A stretch of 64,000 bases of DNA from Sphingobium cyanobacteriorum (GCF_030580935.1 NZ_JAUQOM010000001.1:1-64000), one strand, 5' to 3'. Positions 42,757-51,573 are shown, counted from the first letter of the stretch. Notes: a model not told the origin generated them from the sequence alone. Made by a program: numbers and translations.

Positions 42757-43599
42757 CTAGTTGATCGACCGGCACTGCCCCCCGTCTACGCGATAATTGC
42801 TGCCGGTCATGTAGCTGGCCTGCGGGCTGGCAATGAATGCCACCATGCGCGCGATATCTTCTGGCCGTCCGAAATGCTTGGTCGGCTGCGGGATGACTTC
42901 GCTGGTGAAGCGGCGCTCAATCTCCGACCAGTCCTGCGTTTCCCAGCCAAGCTGCCTGGCCCATTCGACGAAACCGTTGCGGACGCCTTCGGTGGCGATC
43001 GTGCCCGGTGTCACCGTGTTCACGGTCACGCCAGTTCCCGCCAGCGATTTCGCAAGGCCCGTCGTCATGTTCGTGATCGCGGCCTTGGCCGGCTGATAAT
43101 CGGCCAGATCCGCTTCTGTCTGCGTCGCCGAAGCGCTGGAGATGTTGATGATCCGTCCCCAGCCACGCTCGATCATCGCTGGCGCGAGCGCCTGGATCAG
43201 GCGGACGGAGGAACCGACATTCTGCTCATAGGTCCAGCGCCAGTCATCCCAGGGGGTTTGCAGCCAGGGCCGGTTGAAACTTTCCGCCGTAGTATCGGGC
43301 CGGTTGGCGGCCGCCATCCCGCCCGCATTGTTGACAAGGATGTCGACGCCGCCGAAAAACTCTACGGCCCGTTTCGCGACTTCCGCGCAGTCCTCTTCGC
43401 GGCTGAGTTCGCCGGTGACGAATCCCGCTTCCGCGCCTGCATCGATCAACTTTTGCGCGACCGCCCTGGTCTTTGCCGCGTCGCGACCATGAATGATCAC
43501 TTTGGCGCCTTCCGCCGACAGCAACCGCGCAATCGCCGCACCGATGCCGGAACTGCTGCCAGTCACCAGCGCCCGCTTGCCTTTAAGTTCCAGTTCCAT
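42757..43599 (-). CDS. SDR family oxidoreductase
   Basis: A 280-residue classical SDR: TGSSSGIGAAIA, IIHGRDAAK (Arg, NADP-type), LVNNAGGMAAA, NISSASATQTEADL and the catalytic YQPAK, ending NYRVDGGQCRSIN. A longer substrate loop (VRNGFVEWARQLGWETQDW) is present. It is the intact paralogue of the lysine-less SDR at 26580-27380. The start at 43599 follows GAGGAGG. A 9-bp dyad in its leader (43626-43634/43649-43657) may be an operator. Confidence 0.91.
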   Translation of the reverse strand: MELELKGKRALVTGSSSGIGAAIARLLSAEGAKVIIHGRDAAKTRAVAQKLIDAGAEAGFVTGELSREEDCAEVAKRAVEFFGGVDILVNNAGGMAAANRPDTTAESFNRPWLQTPWDDWRWTYEQNVGSSVRLIQALAPAMIERGWGRIINISSASATQTEADLADYQPAKAAITNMTTGLAKSLAGTGVTVNTVTPGTIATEGVRNGFVEWARQLGWETQDWSEIERRFTSEVIPQPTKHFGRPEDIARMVAFIASPQASYMTGSNYRVDGGQCRSIN

Positions 43600-43625
43600 C
43601 CTGTCCTCCTCTATTGACCGCATCT

Positions 43626-43657
43626 TCGCCCGGACGGCGCATAGGCTATCCGGGCGA
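43626..43657. promoter_or_regulatory. Dyad in the leader of the SDR gene
   Basis: TCGCCCGGA (43626-43634) and TCCGGGCGA (43649-43657) form a perfect 9-bp inverted repeat with a 14-base loop, 27 bases upstream of the start codon at 43599. Confidence 0.4.
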
Positions 43658-43752
43658 CGCGCACTCATGATGCGTGTGGTGAACAGGTTGGCCGATATTC
43701 GCCTGACGAACCAAGTGCCAAAGCGCGATCCTTCTTGCCCCGGCTCGATCCG

Positions 43753-43764
43753 TTACAGATGTAA
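43753..43764. promoter_or_regulatory. Small palindrome TTACA-GA-TGTAA in the divergent SDR region
   Basis: A perfect 5-2-5 palindrome lies between the two divergent SDR genes, near an AT-rich GTAATATACG segment that could be a -10 region. Confidence 0.3.
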
Positions 43765-43920
43765 TATACGCGCCCGTGCATGATGGAGCGCACGACGCAC
43801 CATCATCCGCCTAGTATATCGGCCTGCATTTTCTGCGCCTTCGGTCATTCCGCGCGCCAGCAGCATGATCGAAATCCCCCAGGACAACAGGGCCGATGCC
43901 CGCATGAAAGGAGAAAGCGA

Positions 43921-44751
43921 ATGAGCGCTCAGCACGGAGAGCTGGCAGGCAAGGTTGCGATCGTGACCGGGGCCGGGCTGCCCGGCAATATCGGCTCGGA
44001 AACGGCCGAGGTTCTGGCGCGCGAAGGCGCCAGCGTCGTTCTGACCGACGTTGCCGGGGATGCTCTGGTCGAAACCACCCGTGCCCTTGCCGACAAGGGC
44101 TATCGCGTCGCATCCTGCGTAACCGACATTTCGAGCGAGGATGCGGTAAAGGCGCTGATTGCGTTCACCGTCGAAACGTTCGGCAGGCTCGACGTGATCG
44201 ACAATAATGCCGCGCGCACCTCGGCCGACCAGGACCTGCTGGTCTGCGACATGGATGTCGACTGGTGGGACAAAACCTTCGCGGTCAATACCCGCGGCAC
44301 GATGCTGATGTGCAAGCACGCCATTCCGGTCATGATCCATGGCGGTGGCGGGTCGATCATCAACATCAGTTCAGGCACGGTCGTCGGCGGCAATTTTTTC
44401 TCGACCGCCTATGCCAGTTCGAAAGGCGCCGTCGAAACCCTCACCCGCTATATCGCCACGCAATATGGTCCTCAGAAAATCCGCTGCAACGCGGTTTCGC
44501 CCGGCCCCGTGCTGACATCGTCGCTCAAACAGGGATTGCCTGATGACCTGCGCGAAATTTTCCGCAGGCACACGCTGACCGGAGACTATGCCAAGCCTTC
44601 GGAAATTGGGGAGGTGGTATCGTTCCTCGCCTCCGACCGTGCCAGTTTCGTTACAGGCCAAGTCCTTCAGGTCGATGGCGGCATTGCCGCCCATCTGTCC
44701 ACCTCGGTAGAGATTGCCGAACTGATGGCCGGCGGCGTCGTGCCGCAATAG
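43921..44751 (+). CDS. SDR family oxidoreductase
   Basis: A 276-residue SDR: TGAGLPGNIGSETA (an unusually long glycine loop with a Leu-Pro insert), LTDVAGDAL (Asp, NAD-type), IDNNAARTSA, NISSGTVVGG and the catalytic YASSK. VLQVDGGIAAH follows and a helical tail (STSVEIAELMAGGVV) extends the C-terminus. Start at 43921 after GGAGAAAG. Its downstream region carries repeats and hairpins. Substrate unknown. Confidence 0.9.
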   Translation: MSAQHGELAGKVAIVTGAGLPGNIGSETAEVLAREGASVVLTDVAGDALVETTRALADKGYRVASCVTDISSEDAVKALIAFTVETFGRLDVIDNNAARTSADQDLLVCDMDVDWWDKTFAVNTRGTMLMCKHAIPVMIHGGGGSIINISSGTVVGGNFFSTAYASSKGAVETLTRYIATQYGPQKIRCNAVSPGPVLTSSLKQGLPDDLREIFRRHTLTGDYAKPSEIGEVVSFLASDRASFVTGQVLQVDGGIAAHLSTSVEIAELMAGGVVPQ

Positions 44752-44771
44752 CCTTGCGCGTCATGGCACGT

Positions 44772-44805
44772 CGATGGGGGGAGCGATCCATGCTTCCCCC
44801 CATCG
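44772..44805 (+). terminator. Terminator-like hairpin after the SDR gene
   Basis: CGATGGGGGGA (44772-44782) pairs with TCCCCCCATCG (44795-44805), an 11-bp stem with a 12-base loop, about 20 bases after the stop codon. Confidence 0.7.
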
Positions 44806-44927
44806 CGATGCAGCCTTTGTGCTGCAATCCGGCGCATCCACGCACCGCGACACTTCAAGCAAGAAGAGCGCATACCGGCTGGTACGCGCCCTTTTTCAAA
44901 GGTCCGCTCATAGTGCCCGATGACACC

Positions 44928-45045
44928 GTCATTGCGACCGCAGCGAAGCAATCCATGGCACGAGGTGGATTGGCTGGGCGTCGCCCGCGTTCGGCCCGCT
45001 GCGCGCCCAATGACGGAGCGGGGCAATCTGACGTCATCCCGACAT
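44928..45045. repeat. Copy 2 of the dispersed REP-like repeat
   Basis: Outer arms GTCATTG (44928-44934) with CAATGAC (45008-45014) and CGCAGCG with CGCTGCG are inverted repeats. Inside, CAATCCA (44949-44955) pairs with TGGATTG (44966-44972). The tail GCAATCTGACGTCATCCCG matches copies 1 and 3. Confidence 0.75.
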
Positions 45046-45046
45046 A

Positions 45047-45080
45047 GAGCGCGCTGCGTTCAATCGGACGCAGCGCGCTC
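45047..45080. repeat. 13-bp perfect hairpin next to repeat copy 2
   Basis: GAGCGCGCTGCGT (45047-45059) pairs perfectly with 45068-45080, loop of 8 bases. It lies directly after the dispersed repeat and may be part of a composite element. Confidence 0.7.
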
Positions 45081-45107
45081 CGCTTTTCTGTTTTCACATC
45101 GTTTCTG

Positions 45108-45134
45108 GCGGAAAAGCGAGCCCCGCTTTTCCGC
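45108..45134 (-). terminator. Terminator-like hairpin after the amidohydrolase gene
   Basis: GCGGAAAAGCG (45108-45118) pairs perfectly with CGCTTTTCCGC (45124-45134), 5-base loop, 15 bases after the amidohydrolase stop codon. Confidence 0.75.
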
Positions 45135-45149
45135 ACGATGCTCCAACGA

Positions 45150-46421
45150 TCAGCCGCTCAGGCCGGTGCGTCCCTTGGGCATCATGCGACGACCGTTGGA
45201 ATACATGATCTGCTCGATCTGTTCCGGGGTCAGCCCCTTGCAGCCCTCTTCCACAAAGTCACGCGGCGTGGGCACGCCCTCCGCATGGGGATAATCCGAC
45301 CCCATCAGGATGCAGCTCGCGTCCCCGCCAAGCTGATCGACGATCCCCTTGATGTCGTCTTCGGGGTAGGCGACCACGAAGCAATTGCGTTTGAAGATCG
45401 TCGACGGGCGTTCCTTGAGCTGCCCCATCGGCCACCAGCCGCTACGCGCCATGCCGCGCATCTTGTCCATCTTGTAAAGGAAGCGCGGCAGCCATTCGGC
45501 GCCATTTTCCACGCTTGCCATCTTGATGTTGGGGAAGCGTTCGAAGAAGTTCCAGTAGATGAAGTTCGCCATGGTCATCATGACCGGGATTTCGCTGTAG
45601 GCGAACATCCACTGCCAGGCCGACTGACCCGACTTGCGCGACTGCAACGGCTTTTCACCCCATTCGTAGATCAGCCCGTGCATGAAATTGGCTTCCGATA
45701 CGTGGAACGTCACGGCGACGCCCGCATCATTCAGAACCTGCCACAGCGGGTCGAAATAGGGGTCCGCGGGCGACTTCCCATCGACGGGGCCCATCGGCAT
45801 CACGACCACGCGCACGCCATTCTCGACCAGCCACTTGGCTTCCTGAACAGCCCAGTCGAGGTCGAAAAGGGCGAGGATGGCGGTCGGATAGATGCGGTCC
45901 TGGACGTTGAGGGTCCATTCCTTGACCAGATATTCGTTCCAGGCATGGAACAGCGCATTTGCGCCTTCCGGTCCCTTTTCCTCAACCAGTTGGCCCAGCA
46001 CGCCGAACGTCGCGACAAATTCGCCGACGAACATGATCGAGCCTTCGACTTCAAACTCTTCCAGCTTGGCAAGGCGCGGGCCGACTTCGCTCATGTCCGG
46101 CGTGGGGGTAAAGCCCGAATCCACGGTTTCGCCAGTGGAAATGGCGCGCAGCCATTCCTTGAGCTTGCCCGGAGGCGGGATCAGGCCGCCCGGCTGAAGT
46201 TCGGCGTTTTCCGCCTTGGTATCGCCAATATACAGGCCGAACGACCCGTCCGGGCCATATTTGCGGGCCGGCAGCCATTCCGCATGATATTTTTCGGGCA
46301 GATATTTTTCGAAGAAGGAATAGTCCTTCTCCTGAATATGGGTGTCGCCATCGAAAATCGGGCCATCATAGTGCGGCGCCAGGGTGTCGACGGACTTCAA
46401 CGCTGATTGAGTGCCGGCCAC
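45150..46421 (-). CDS. Amidohydrolase family protein (ACMSD-like)
   Basis: A 423-residue metal-dependent hydrolase/decarboxylase of the amidohydrolase_2 group. DGDTHIQEKDYSFFEKYLP opens with the Asp-x-x-His metal site. Later TFHVSEANF and LMGSDYPHAEGVPTP supply the His and the metal-binding Asp typical of ACMSD-like enzymes. SVENGAEWLPRFLYKMD is also family-like. ACMSD relatives decarboxylate or hydrolyse aromatic and cyclic intermediates. The start is GTG at 46421, seven bases after AAGGA. It is downstream of the Rieske gene and probably acts on its product. Confidence 0.92.
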   Translation of the reverse strand: MAGTQSALKSVDTLAPHYDGPIFDGDTHIQEKDYSFFEKYLPEKYHAEWLPARKYGPDGSFGLYIGDTKAENAELQPGGLIPPPGKLKEWLRAISTGETVDSGFTPTPDMSEVGPRLAKLEEFEVEGSIMFVGEFVATFGVLGQLVEEKGPEGANALFHAWNEYLVKEWTLNVQDRIYPTAILALFDLDWAVQEAKWLVENGVRVVVMPMGPVDGKSPADPYFDPLWQVLNDAGVAVTFHVSEANFMHGLIYEWGEKPLQSRKSGQSAWQWMFAYSEIPVMMTMANFIYWNFFERFPNIKMASVENGAEWLPRFLYKMDKMRGMARSGWWPMGQLKERPSTIFKRNCFVVAYPEDDIKGIVDQLGGDASCILMGSDYPHAEGVPTPRDFVEEGCKGLTPEQIEQIMYSNGRRMMPKGRTGLSG

Positions 46422-46453
46422 GGTCAGTTCCTTATCCTGTCTAGAGATTGCCT

Positions 46454-46482
46454 GCCGGTTCCAGCATCGCACGAAAACCGGC
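46454..46482. promoter_or_regulatory. Candidate operator dyad upstream of the amidohydrolase
   Basis: GCCGGTT and AACCGGC are a perfect 7-bp inverted repeat with a 15-base spacer (about 22 bp centre to centre). Confidence 0.4.
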
Positions 46483-46883
46483 TTACACATTTGCTATACC
46501 CCATTCGGCTGTTTCCGGCAAACAAAACCGAACAATCGCTAGGGCAAAGCAAAGCGCTCCCATCGGCGCCTTATCCGTGGCCTGCCCGACTTTGACGGAG
46601 CTTCAGCCACACACATGCAGCCCCTATCCGCGCGCCGGGACATGTTTGGCAAAGACAGAAAAACAAGAAAATCCGCGCCCTTCCGTTGGTCGACACATGA
46701 ATGGCAATGTCCTGGCGATCGCCAGCAAGCCCATCATGGCAACCAGACGACAAGGCCATTCGCCATGCTGCCCTGATGGTTCCAGCCTGGGGCATATAAT
46801 CACATGACGGATAGCTGCCTGCCGAACGCAGCCATGCCAAGGTCAAGGGAGAATCCGATCCTAAAGGCGGCCCCAAAAATGAA

Positions 46884-46912
46884 GGGGAGGCAGCCGTTGC
46901 CGGCCCCTCCCC
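46884..46912 (-). terminator. Rho-independent-type terminator after the Rieske gene
   Basis: GGGGAGG (46884-46890) pairs with CCTCCCC (46906-46912). Read on the minus strand the stem is followed by TTCATTTTT, a proper T-rich run. It lies 27 bases after the Rieske stop codon. Confidence 0.75.
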
Positions 46913-46938
46913 CACATTCTGGCAATGCCGAAGGCGCC

Positions 46939-48276
46939 TCAGCCGCGCGCCTGTCCCAGCACATAGCGTTCCAGCGTCCGATGGAAATTGATCACTTCCA
47001 CTTCCTGCACGGGGTTGGGCCGCGCATATTGGAACCGGCTCGATTTCATGCCCGCCTGCACCTGCGCCATGTTCGCAATGTCCTGGTCCAGGATCAGGCC
47101 GACGCTTTCATTGACCGGATCGGTAATCACCCGCGTTTCGACCTGCGGTTCCTTGCCGGGGCCATAGCGCTTGAGCGACCAGATTTCGAAAACGCATTTA
47201 TCGGGATTTTCCGGGTCACGGCTGTCCGGCCGCGCGCGATACCAGAGCGCACCGTCGAAATAGGGCAGCGTCACGCAATTGGGGAAGATGTGCCAGTCGC
47301 TGCCAGCCTTCGCCATCGCCTCGAATGTCAGCTTCTCCGGGTAGCTGGTGCCATCGTCGGCCGCGGCCTGACGACCCAGCTCGATCGCTGTGACCATCGC
47401 CGTCATCGCATCGGCATCGGGCGGCAGCACGTCCATGATCTTCTTGGCGGCTTCGAAATCCCGGTCGGTCTGGATCGCGTTGAGATCTTCCTCGATCTGC
47501 CGGAAAAATTCGATCACGCCCTCGCGCGCATCGGCATAGACGTTGCCGGCAAGGCGCGGCGAACTTGTTCCGAGCGGCTGCACATCTTTCCAATAGCCGA
47601 AATTGGCGTGCTTGCCCTGTGCGAAGCTCTGCGTGTAGTCATTGCCCGCCACCTTGATCAGTTGCGGATGCGTCGCCGCGACATGATAGCCTTCCATAAA
47701 GGCTTCAAGCGCGACCTTCCAGTTGACGGGAAGATGCAGTTCGACCTTCCAGCGGAATCGCATCTCTTCCAGTTCGAACGGGTCGAGATATTCAGGAATC
47801 GTTTCCAGATATTCGGTGAGGCTTTCGCCCTCCATGTCCATGCTGATCCAGATGAAGCCACCCCATGTATCGACACGCACCGGCCACAGGTCGATCCGTT
47901 CGTCGTCAAGCGCGCCTTCCCAATCGTCACGATCCTGGACCAGGACATTCTTGCCGTCGAGGTTGAAGGTCCAGCCATGATATTTGCACCGGAACTGGCT
48001 GGCGCGGCCGCAACCGTCCGCAAGCCGCCGTCCACGATGCGGACACACATTATGATAGGCGACCAGGCCATCCTTGCCCAGGGCCACGACGATGGATTCG
48101 GTGGCAACGTTGAAGGTCAGGAAATCGCCTACATTCTTAAGCTCTTCCACGCGCCCGGCGACCAGCCACACCTTGCCCCACAGATGCTCGTTCTCGGCCC
48201 GCGCAAATTCACGGGACGTATAATTTTCTGCCCGAAGCTGCGGTGCATAGGGTGCCCGCTTTGCCTGAGTGGCCAT
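46939..48276 (-). CDS. Rieske non-heme iron oxygenase, alpha subunit
   Basis: A 445-residue ring-hydroxylating oxygenase. The Rieske motif is NVCPHRGRRL and FRCKYHGWTF (Cys-x-His then Cys-x2-His, about residues 78-100). The catalytic iron site is EAFMEGYHVAATHP (2-His) with an Asp in LILDQDIANM. There is no beta subunit nearby, so it may be an alpha-only (alpha3) enzyme like KshA or carbazole-type oxygenases. A [2Fe-2S] ferredoxin gene lies 123 bases upstream. A promoter with -35 TTGTGA and -10 TATATT lies at 48330-48358. Confidence 0.95.
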   Translation of the reverse strand: MATQAKRAPYAPQLRAENYTSREFARAENEHLWGKVWLVAGRVEELKNVGDFLTFNVATESIVVALGKDGLVAYHNVCPHRGRRLADGCGRASQFRCKYHGWTFNLDGKNVLVQDRDDWEGALDDERIDLWPVRVDTWGGFIWISMDMEGESLTEYLETIPEYLDPFELEEMRFRWKVELHLPVNWKVALEAFMEGYHVAATHPQLIKVAGNDYTQSFAQGKHANFGYWKDVQPLGTSSPRLAGNVYADAREGVIEFFRQIEEDLNAIQTDRDFEAAKKIMDVLPPDADAMTAMVTAIELGRQAAADDGTSYPEKLTFEAMAKAGSDWHIFPNCVTLPYFDGALWYRARPDSRDPENPDKCVFEIWSLKRYGPGKEPQVETRVITDPVNESVGLILDQDIANMAQVQAGMKSSRFQYARPNPVQEVEVINFHRTLERYVLGQARG

Positions 48277-48329
48277 AACTTCCTGCTCCTAACACTCGAT
48301 TCAAACATCAGCAAAAATGCGTTGCCGTC

Positions 48330-48358
48330 AATATAGATATATAGCGTTCACTTCACAA
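48330..48358 (-). promoter_or_regulatory. Putative promoter of the Rieske oxygenase gene
   Basis: On the minus strand, TTGTGA (48353-48358) and TATATT (48330-48335) are separated by exactly 17 bases, close to the sigma-70-type optimum. The AT-rich ATATAGATATATAG segment stands out in this high-GC region. The start codon is about 50 bases downstream. Confidence 0.55.
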
Positions 48359-48399
48359 TCGCGAAAGCGTCGCCCTGATCCGTTCGAAACGGGATCGAT

Positions 48400-48720
48400 T
48401 CAGCCTTGCCACTCCGGCAGATCGAACCTTGCCCCTTCCAGATCGGCTGTCGCGACAATCTGGCATGAGAGGCGACTATTTTCCCGCACGTCCACTATGG
48501 CGCTCAATAATTCACGCTCCATCGCTTGGGGCGGGGGCATTTTGTCCATGTCAGCGGGGGCGACATAGCAATGGCATGTCAGGCAACTCATGCACCCGCC
48601 ACATTCGCCCAGAATGCCGGCCACGCCCGCTGCCTGGGCCGCGCGCATCACCGATTCCCCTTCGCGCGCGTCCACCTCCAGCACCGTGCCGTCATGTTCG
48701 ACGAAAACCAGCCTCGGCAA
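48400..48720 (-). CDS. [2Fe-2S] ferredoxin
   Basis: A 106-residue ferredoxin with ECGGCMSCLTCHC (Cys-X5-Cys-X2-Cys plus an extra Cys) and the fourth ligand in RLSCQIV. It is the same adrenodoxin-like fold as the P450 partner at 18301-18636. Position immediately upstream of the Rieske gene makes it the probable electron donor for that enzyme. It lies 11 bases after the serine hydrolase gene, so co-transcription with it is likely. Confidence 0.92.
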   Translation of the reverse strand: MPRLVFVEHDGTVLEVDAREGESVMRAAQAAGVAGILGECGGCMSCLTCHCYVAPADMDKMPPPQAMERELLSAIVDVRENSRLSCQIVATADLEGARFDLPEWQG

Positions 48721-48731
48721 CGCTTTTACCC

Positions 48732-49889
48732 TCAGTCCATGCCCAGATCGGCGCGGATCGCATCCGCGATGATCAGAGCCGTGTCGTCCTCGCGCGCGCG
48801 CGGCGCCTGCATGCGATTATGCGTGATGGCGACAGCCAGCCTGGTTTCAGGATCAGCAAAGCCGATCGAGTTGCCAGCACCCGGATGGCACAGCGCCCGC
48901 GGATATTTCGCAGCGGCTACGGGCGGATTTTCGCCGCCCAGCCAGAAGCCCGCTATTCCAAGCGGAACCGGCATACCGAACATGACAGGGTCCGGCTCAT
49001 CGCTGAACGGCCGTGGCGTATTGAAGGTGGCGACCAGATCAGCCGGCAATATGCGGACGCCGTCCAGTTCCCCGCCCTGTGCGATCATGGACCAGAAGCG
49101 CGCGCAACTGCGGGTCGTGAAGATGCCCCCCACTCCGGCGATCGGCGCACGGCGCACATCGGGCCGCTCGAACACTTCGGGAACCAGATCCACCTGCGGC
49201 GGCATCGACGCGGTATAGAGCGGCGGAAGAAATTCAGGGGGGACCGGGGGCATCGCATTTGTCAGCCTGGCCACACGCGGAAACTGATCGTCGGGCAAGC
49301 CCACCCATATGTCCGGCGCATCGAGCGGCAGGGCAATCTCTTCGCGGATGAACGTGCCGATGTCGCGATGCGCAGGGTCCGTGCGCCGGACGATTTCGCC
49401 GACCAGCCAACCGAATGTCATCGACAGATACAGCGCCTTTTCGCCCGGAGGCGCGAGCGGGGTGAGGTTCGCTATCCCGCTGGTCATCCAGTCCCAGTCG
49501 CACATCAGTTCAGGCGTGACGCCCTCCGGCATCTGCGGGATCCCGGCCCGGTGGGTCAGAACGTCGCGAACGGTCGTCGCCTCCTTGCCATTGACCGCAT
49601 ATTCGGGCCAATAGTCCGCCACCCTGGCATCATAATCGACAAGACCACGCGCGACCTGGATATGGAGCGCCGTCGCAGCCATTGGCTTGGTGACGGAGAA
49701 CATGTTGAACAGGGTGTCGCCATCCACCATGCGGCCGGTCGCCGGATCGGCCAGACCGCCCCAACTGTCGACCACCTTTTTCCCATCCAGATAGGCTGTC
49801 ACCTGAACCCCGATCTCCCGCCCGTCGGCGATCAGCCGCGCGATTGTGTCGTCCACATTCTGCGAACGAATGGGCGTTTGGGTAGTCAT
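48732..49889 (-). CDS. Serine hydrolase, beta-lactamase class C/EstB family
   Basis: A 385-residue penicillin-binding-protein-fold hydrolase. The nucleophile motif is SVTK (NMFSVTKPMAA, near residue 70). A YLSMTFGW segment occupies the Tyr-x-Asn position and HPGAGNSIGF the Lys-Thr-Gly/His-x-Gly position. In catabolic clusters such enzymes act as esterases or lactonases rather than beta-lactamases. No signal peptide is visible, so it is probably cytoplasmic. The Met at 49889 follows AGGAG. It is divergent from an NTF2-like gene. Confidence 0.9.
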   Translation of the reverse strand: MTTQTPIRSQNVDDTIARLIADGREIGVQVTAYLDGKKVVDSWGGLADPATGRMVDGDTLFNMFSVTKPMAATALHIQVARGLVDYDARVADYWPEYAVNGKEATTVRDVLTHRAGIPQMPEGVTPELMCDWDWMTSGIANLTPLAPPGEKALYLSMTFGWLVGEIVRRTDPAHRDIGTFIREEIALPLDAPDIWVGLPDDQFPRVARLTNAMPPVPPEFLPPLYTASMPPQVDLVPEVFERPDVRRAPIAGVGGIFTTRSCARFWSMIAQGGELDGVRILPADLVATFNTPRPFSDEPDPVMFGMPVPLGIAGFWLGGENPPVAAAKYPRALCHPGAGNSIGFADPETRLAVAITHNRMQAPRAREDDTALIIADAIRADLGMD

Positions 49890-50127
49890 CGCATCAACTC
49901 CTGGCATTGTCGGACGTGAAGATGGCGGCGCATCTTGCAAGGTTGGCGCAAGGTCTGGCACAACCGCCGGTGCCAGCCAAGCATGTCCCCCGGCCCCCGC
50001 AGATGAAGGCCATATGATCACATGCGGGATATTGCTGGCAAGGGTGGGACGGGCAACGCTCAAGCCGATGTTTCTGCGCCATAAGGCCCCGCTACCGGAC
50101 AATATCCTGTCGAGCGAGGAGAGAGAG

Positions 50128-50679
50128 ATGGACAGAAACGTCGAAGCGATCATCGGGGAACTGAAAGACCGTCAGGACATTCTGGATTGCCTGCATCGAT
50201 ATTGCCGCGGCGTGGATCGGTTTGATCGCGACGCCGTCCGGTCCGCCTATCATGCAGATGCCCTGGACGATCACGGCGAATATGTGGGCGATGTCGAAGG
50301 ATTCATCGACTGGGCGTTCGATTATCATGCCCGTCATCAGGTCCGCACCTTGCACAGCATCGCCAATCACCTGTGCGACATTGATGGCGATGTCGCCCAT
50401 GCCGAAACCTATTTCACCTTCCATTCCGTCAACAGGGAAGCGCCTTTCCAGTCCACCACGTCAGGGCGCTATATCGACAGGCTGGAACGTCGCGATGGAC
50501 GCTGGGGGATTGTCCGGCGCATTTGCGTTATCAATGGCTTTGGCGCGTTCGATCCCGACGGGCAGGCGGGCGACGGCTATTTTGTGCCATCGACCCGCGA
50601 CCGGAACGACCCGGCCTATATGCGTCCACTGGAAATCGATCCGGCCCGCCTTGCAAGGATGGCCACAGGAACGGCCTGA
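50128..50679 (+). CDS. NTF2-like (SnoaL-type) protein
   Basis: A 183-residue SnoaL-type protein: ILDCLHRYCRGVDRFDRDAV (Tyr and paired Asp of the cone family), TLHSIANHLCDIDGDVAHAE and the strand SGRYIDRLERRDGRWGIVRR. The Tyr, Asp and His positions are compatible with an aromatic-compound isomerase or dehydratase active site. ATG at 50128 follows GAGGAGAG. It is a lone gene ended by a terminator (50708-50735). Confidence 0.85.
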   Translation: MDRNVEAIIGELKDRQDILDCLHRYCRGVDRFDRDAVRSAYHADALDDHGEYVGDVEGFIDWAFDYHARHQVRTLHSIANHLCDIDGDVAHAETYFTFHSVNREAPFQSTTSGRYIDRLERRDGRWGIVRRICVINGFGAFDPDGQAGDGYFVPSTRDRNDPAYMRPLEIDPARLARMATGTA

Positions 50680-50707
50680 GGCGCGGGGGCCCATTGGACG
50701 AAGATAT

Positions 50708-50735
50708 GCCGGGCCGTCCGAACGGGCGGCCCGGC
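50708..50735. terminator. Bidirectional terminator between NTF2-like and crotonase genes
   Basis: GCCGGGCCG (50708-50716) pairs with CGGCCCGGC (50727-50735), with an extra T-G wobble and CCG/CGG inside, between convergent genes. Confidence 0.75.
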
Positions 50736-50736
50736 G

Positions 50737-51573
50737 TCATTCCCTCTTCTTGCGGAAGTCGGGCTTGCGCTTCTGTGCGAACGCCTCGACCGCTTCGCGA
50801 TGATCGGGCAGCCTGCCCGTCACCGTTTCCAAGGCGAAGCCTGCATCGACCGACGACGCAAAAAGCTGGCGGATACCGATGTTCAGCACATGTTTGGTAT
50901 AGGTGATCGCCTGCAACGCGCCGTTGTTGAGCTTGCCGACGATGCGCGCGACTTCCGCGTCGAGGTCCGCTTCGGTCGTGACCTTGGCGATCAGGCCCAT
51001 GGCCTGCGCTTCGCGGGCGGATACCATGTCGCCTGTCATCAGGAAATATTTGGCATGGGCATAGCCCACATTTTTGGGCCAGATAATCGCGCCGCCATCG
51101 CCCGCGACCAGGCCGACCCGGACATGGGGATCAGCAAAACGGGCATTTTCGGATGCGACGACGATGTCCGCATATAAAGCGAGCGTGGCGCCCAGGCCCA
51201 CCGCATCGCCCTGGACACGCGCGACGATCGGCTTGTCGCAATCGATCATCGCCTGCATGAAGCGCTTGCCGTTCTTCACACCATGCATGAACAGGTTGAT
51301 GTCGTCGATGCCCGCGTGCATCGCGTCGATATCGCCGCCCGCGCAAAAGGCTTTGCCTGCGCCGGTCAATATGATCACGCGCACGTCCGGGTCGGCATCG
51401 GCATCCCAGAAGATGCGCGTCATCGCTTCATCCATCTCTGGAAGAAAGGCGTTGGCCATGGTCGGATTGTTCAGCGTGATCGTCAGGACATTGTCATGCA
51501 GATCCAGCTTCAGAGTATCGGGATATTTGGAAAAATCGATCGATCGGCCCTGTTTCCCGGTTGACGCTGTCAT
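50737..51573 (-). CDS. Enoyl-CoA hydratase/isomerase family protein
   Basis: A 278-residue crotonase: LNNPTMANAFLPEMDEAM, GAGKAFCAGGDIDAMH, RVQGDAVGLGATLALYAD and the active-site RVGLVAGDGGAIIWP. The active-site loop has Asp in GDGG rather than the Glu pair of classical hydratases. It may be an isomerase or a hydratase of bulky enoyl-CoAs. The Met at 51573 is chosen; the frame extends to 51615. It lies 166 bases downstream of the acyl-CoA dehydrogenase pair on the same strand. Confidence 0.88.
   Translation of the reverse strand: MTASTGKQGRSIDFSKYPDTLKLDLHDNVLTITLNNPTMANAFLPEMDEAMTRIFWDADADPDVRVIILTGAGKAFCAGGDIDAMHAGIDDINLFMHGVKNGKRFMQAMIDCDKPIVARVQGDAVGLGATLALYADIVVASENARFADPHVRVGLVAGDGGAIIWPKNVGYAHAKYFLMTGDMVSAREAQAMGLIAKVTTEADLDAEVARIVGKLNNGALQAITYTKHVLNIGIRQLFASSVDAGFALETVTGRLPDHREAVEAFAQKRKPDFRKKRE

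Larger units (their letters stand above)
44752..45149. other. Convergent region packed with hairpins and a dispersed repeat
   Basis: Between convergent SDR and amidohydrolase genes lie a terminator (44772-44805), the dispersed repeat copy 2 (44928-45045), a 13-bp hairpin (45047-45059/45068-45080) and an 11-bp hairpin (45108-45134). No gene is supported. Confidence 0.65.
46422..46938. other. Intergenic region upstream of the amidohydrolase
   Basis: Holds a dyad GCCGGTT (46454-46460)/AACCGGC (46476-46482), a possible operator about 33 bases upstream of the amidohydrolase start. The Rieske terminator is at 46884-46912. No gene is supported in the remaining stretch. Confidence 0.55.

Noticed and set aside
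46804..48336. 510-codon open frame on the plus strand
   Set aside because: Antisense shadow of the Rieske oxygenase gene.
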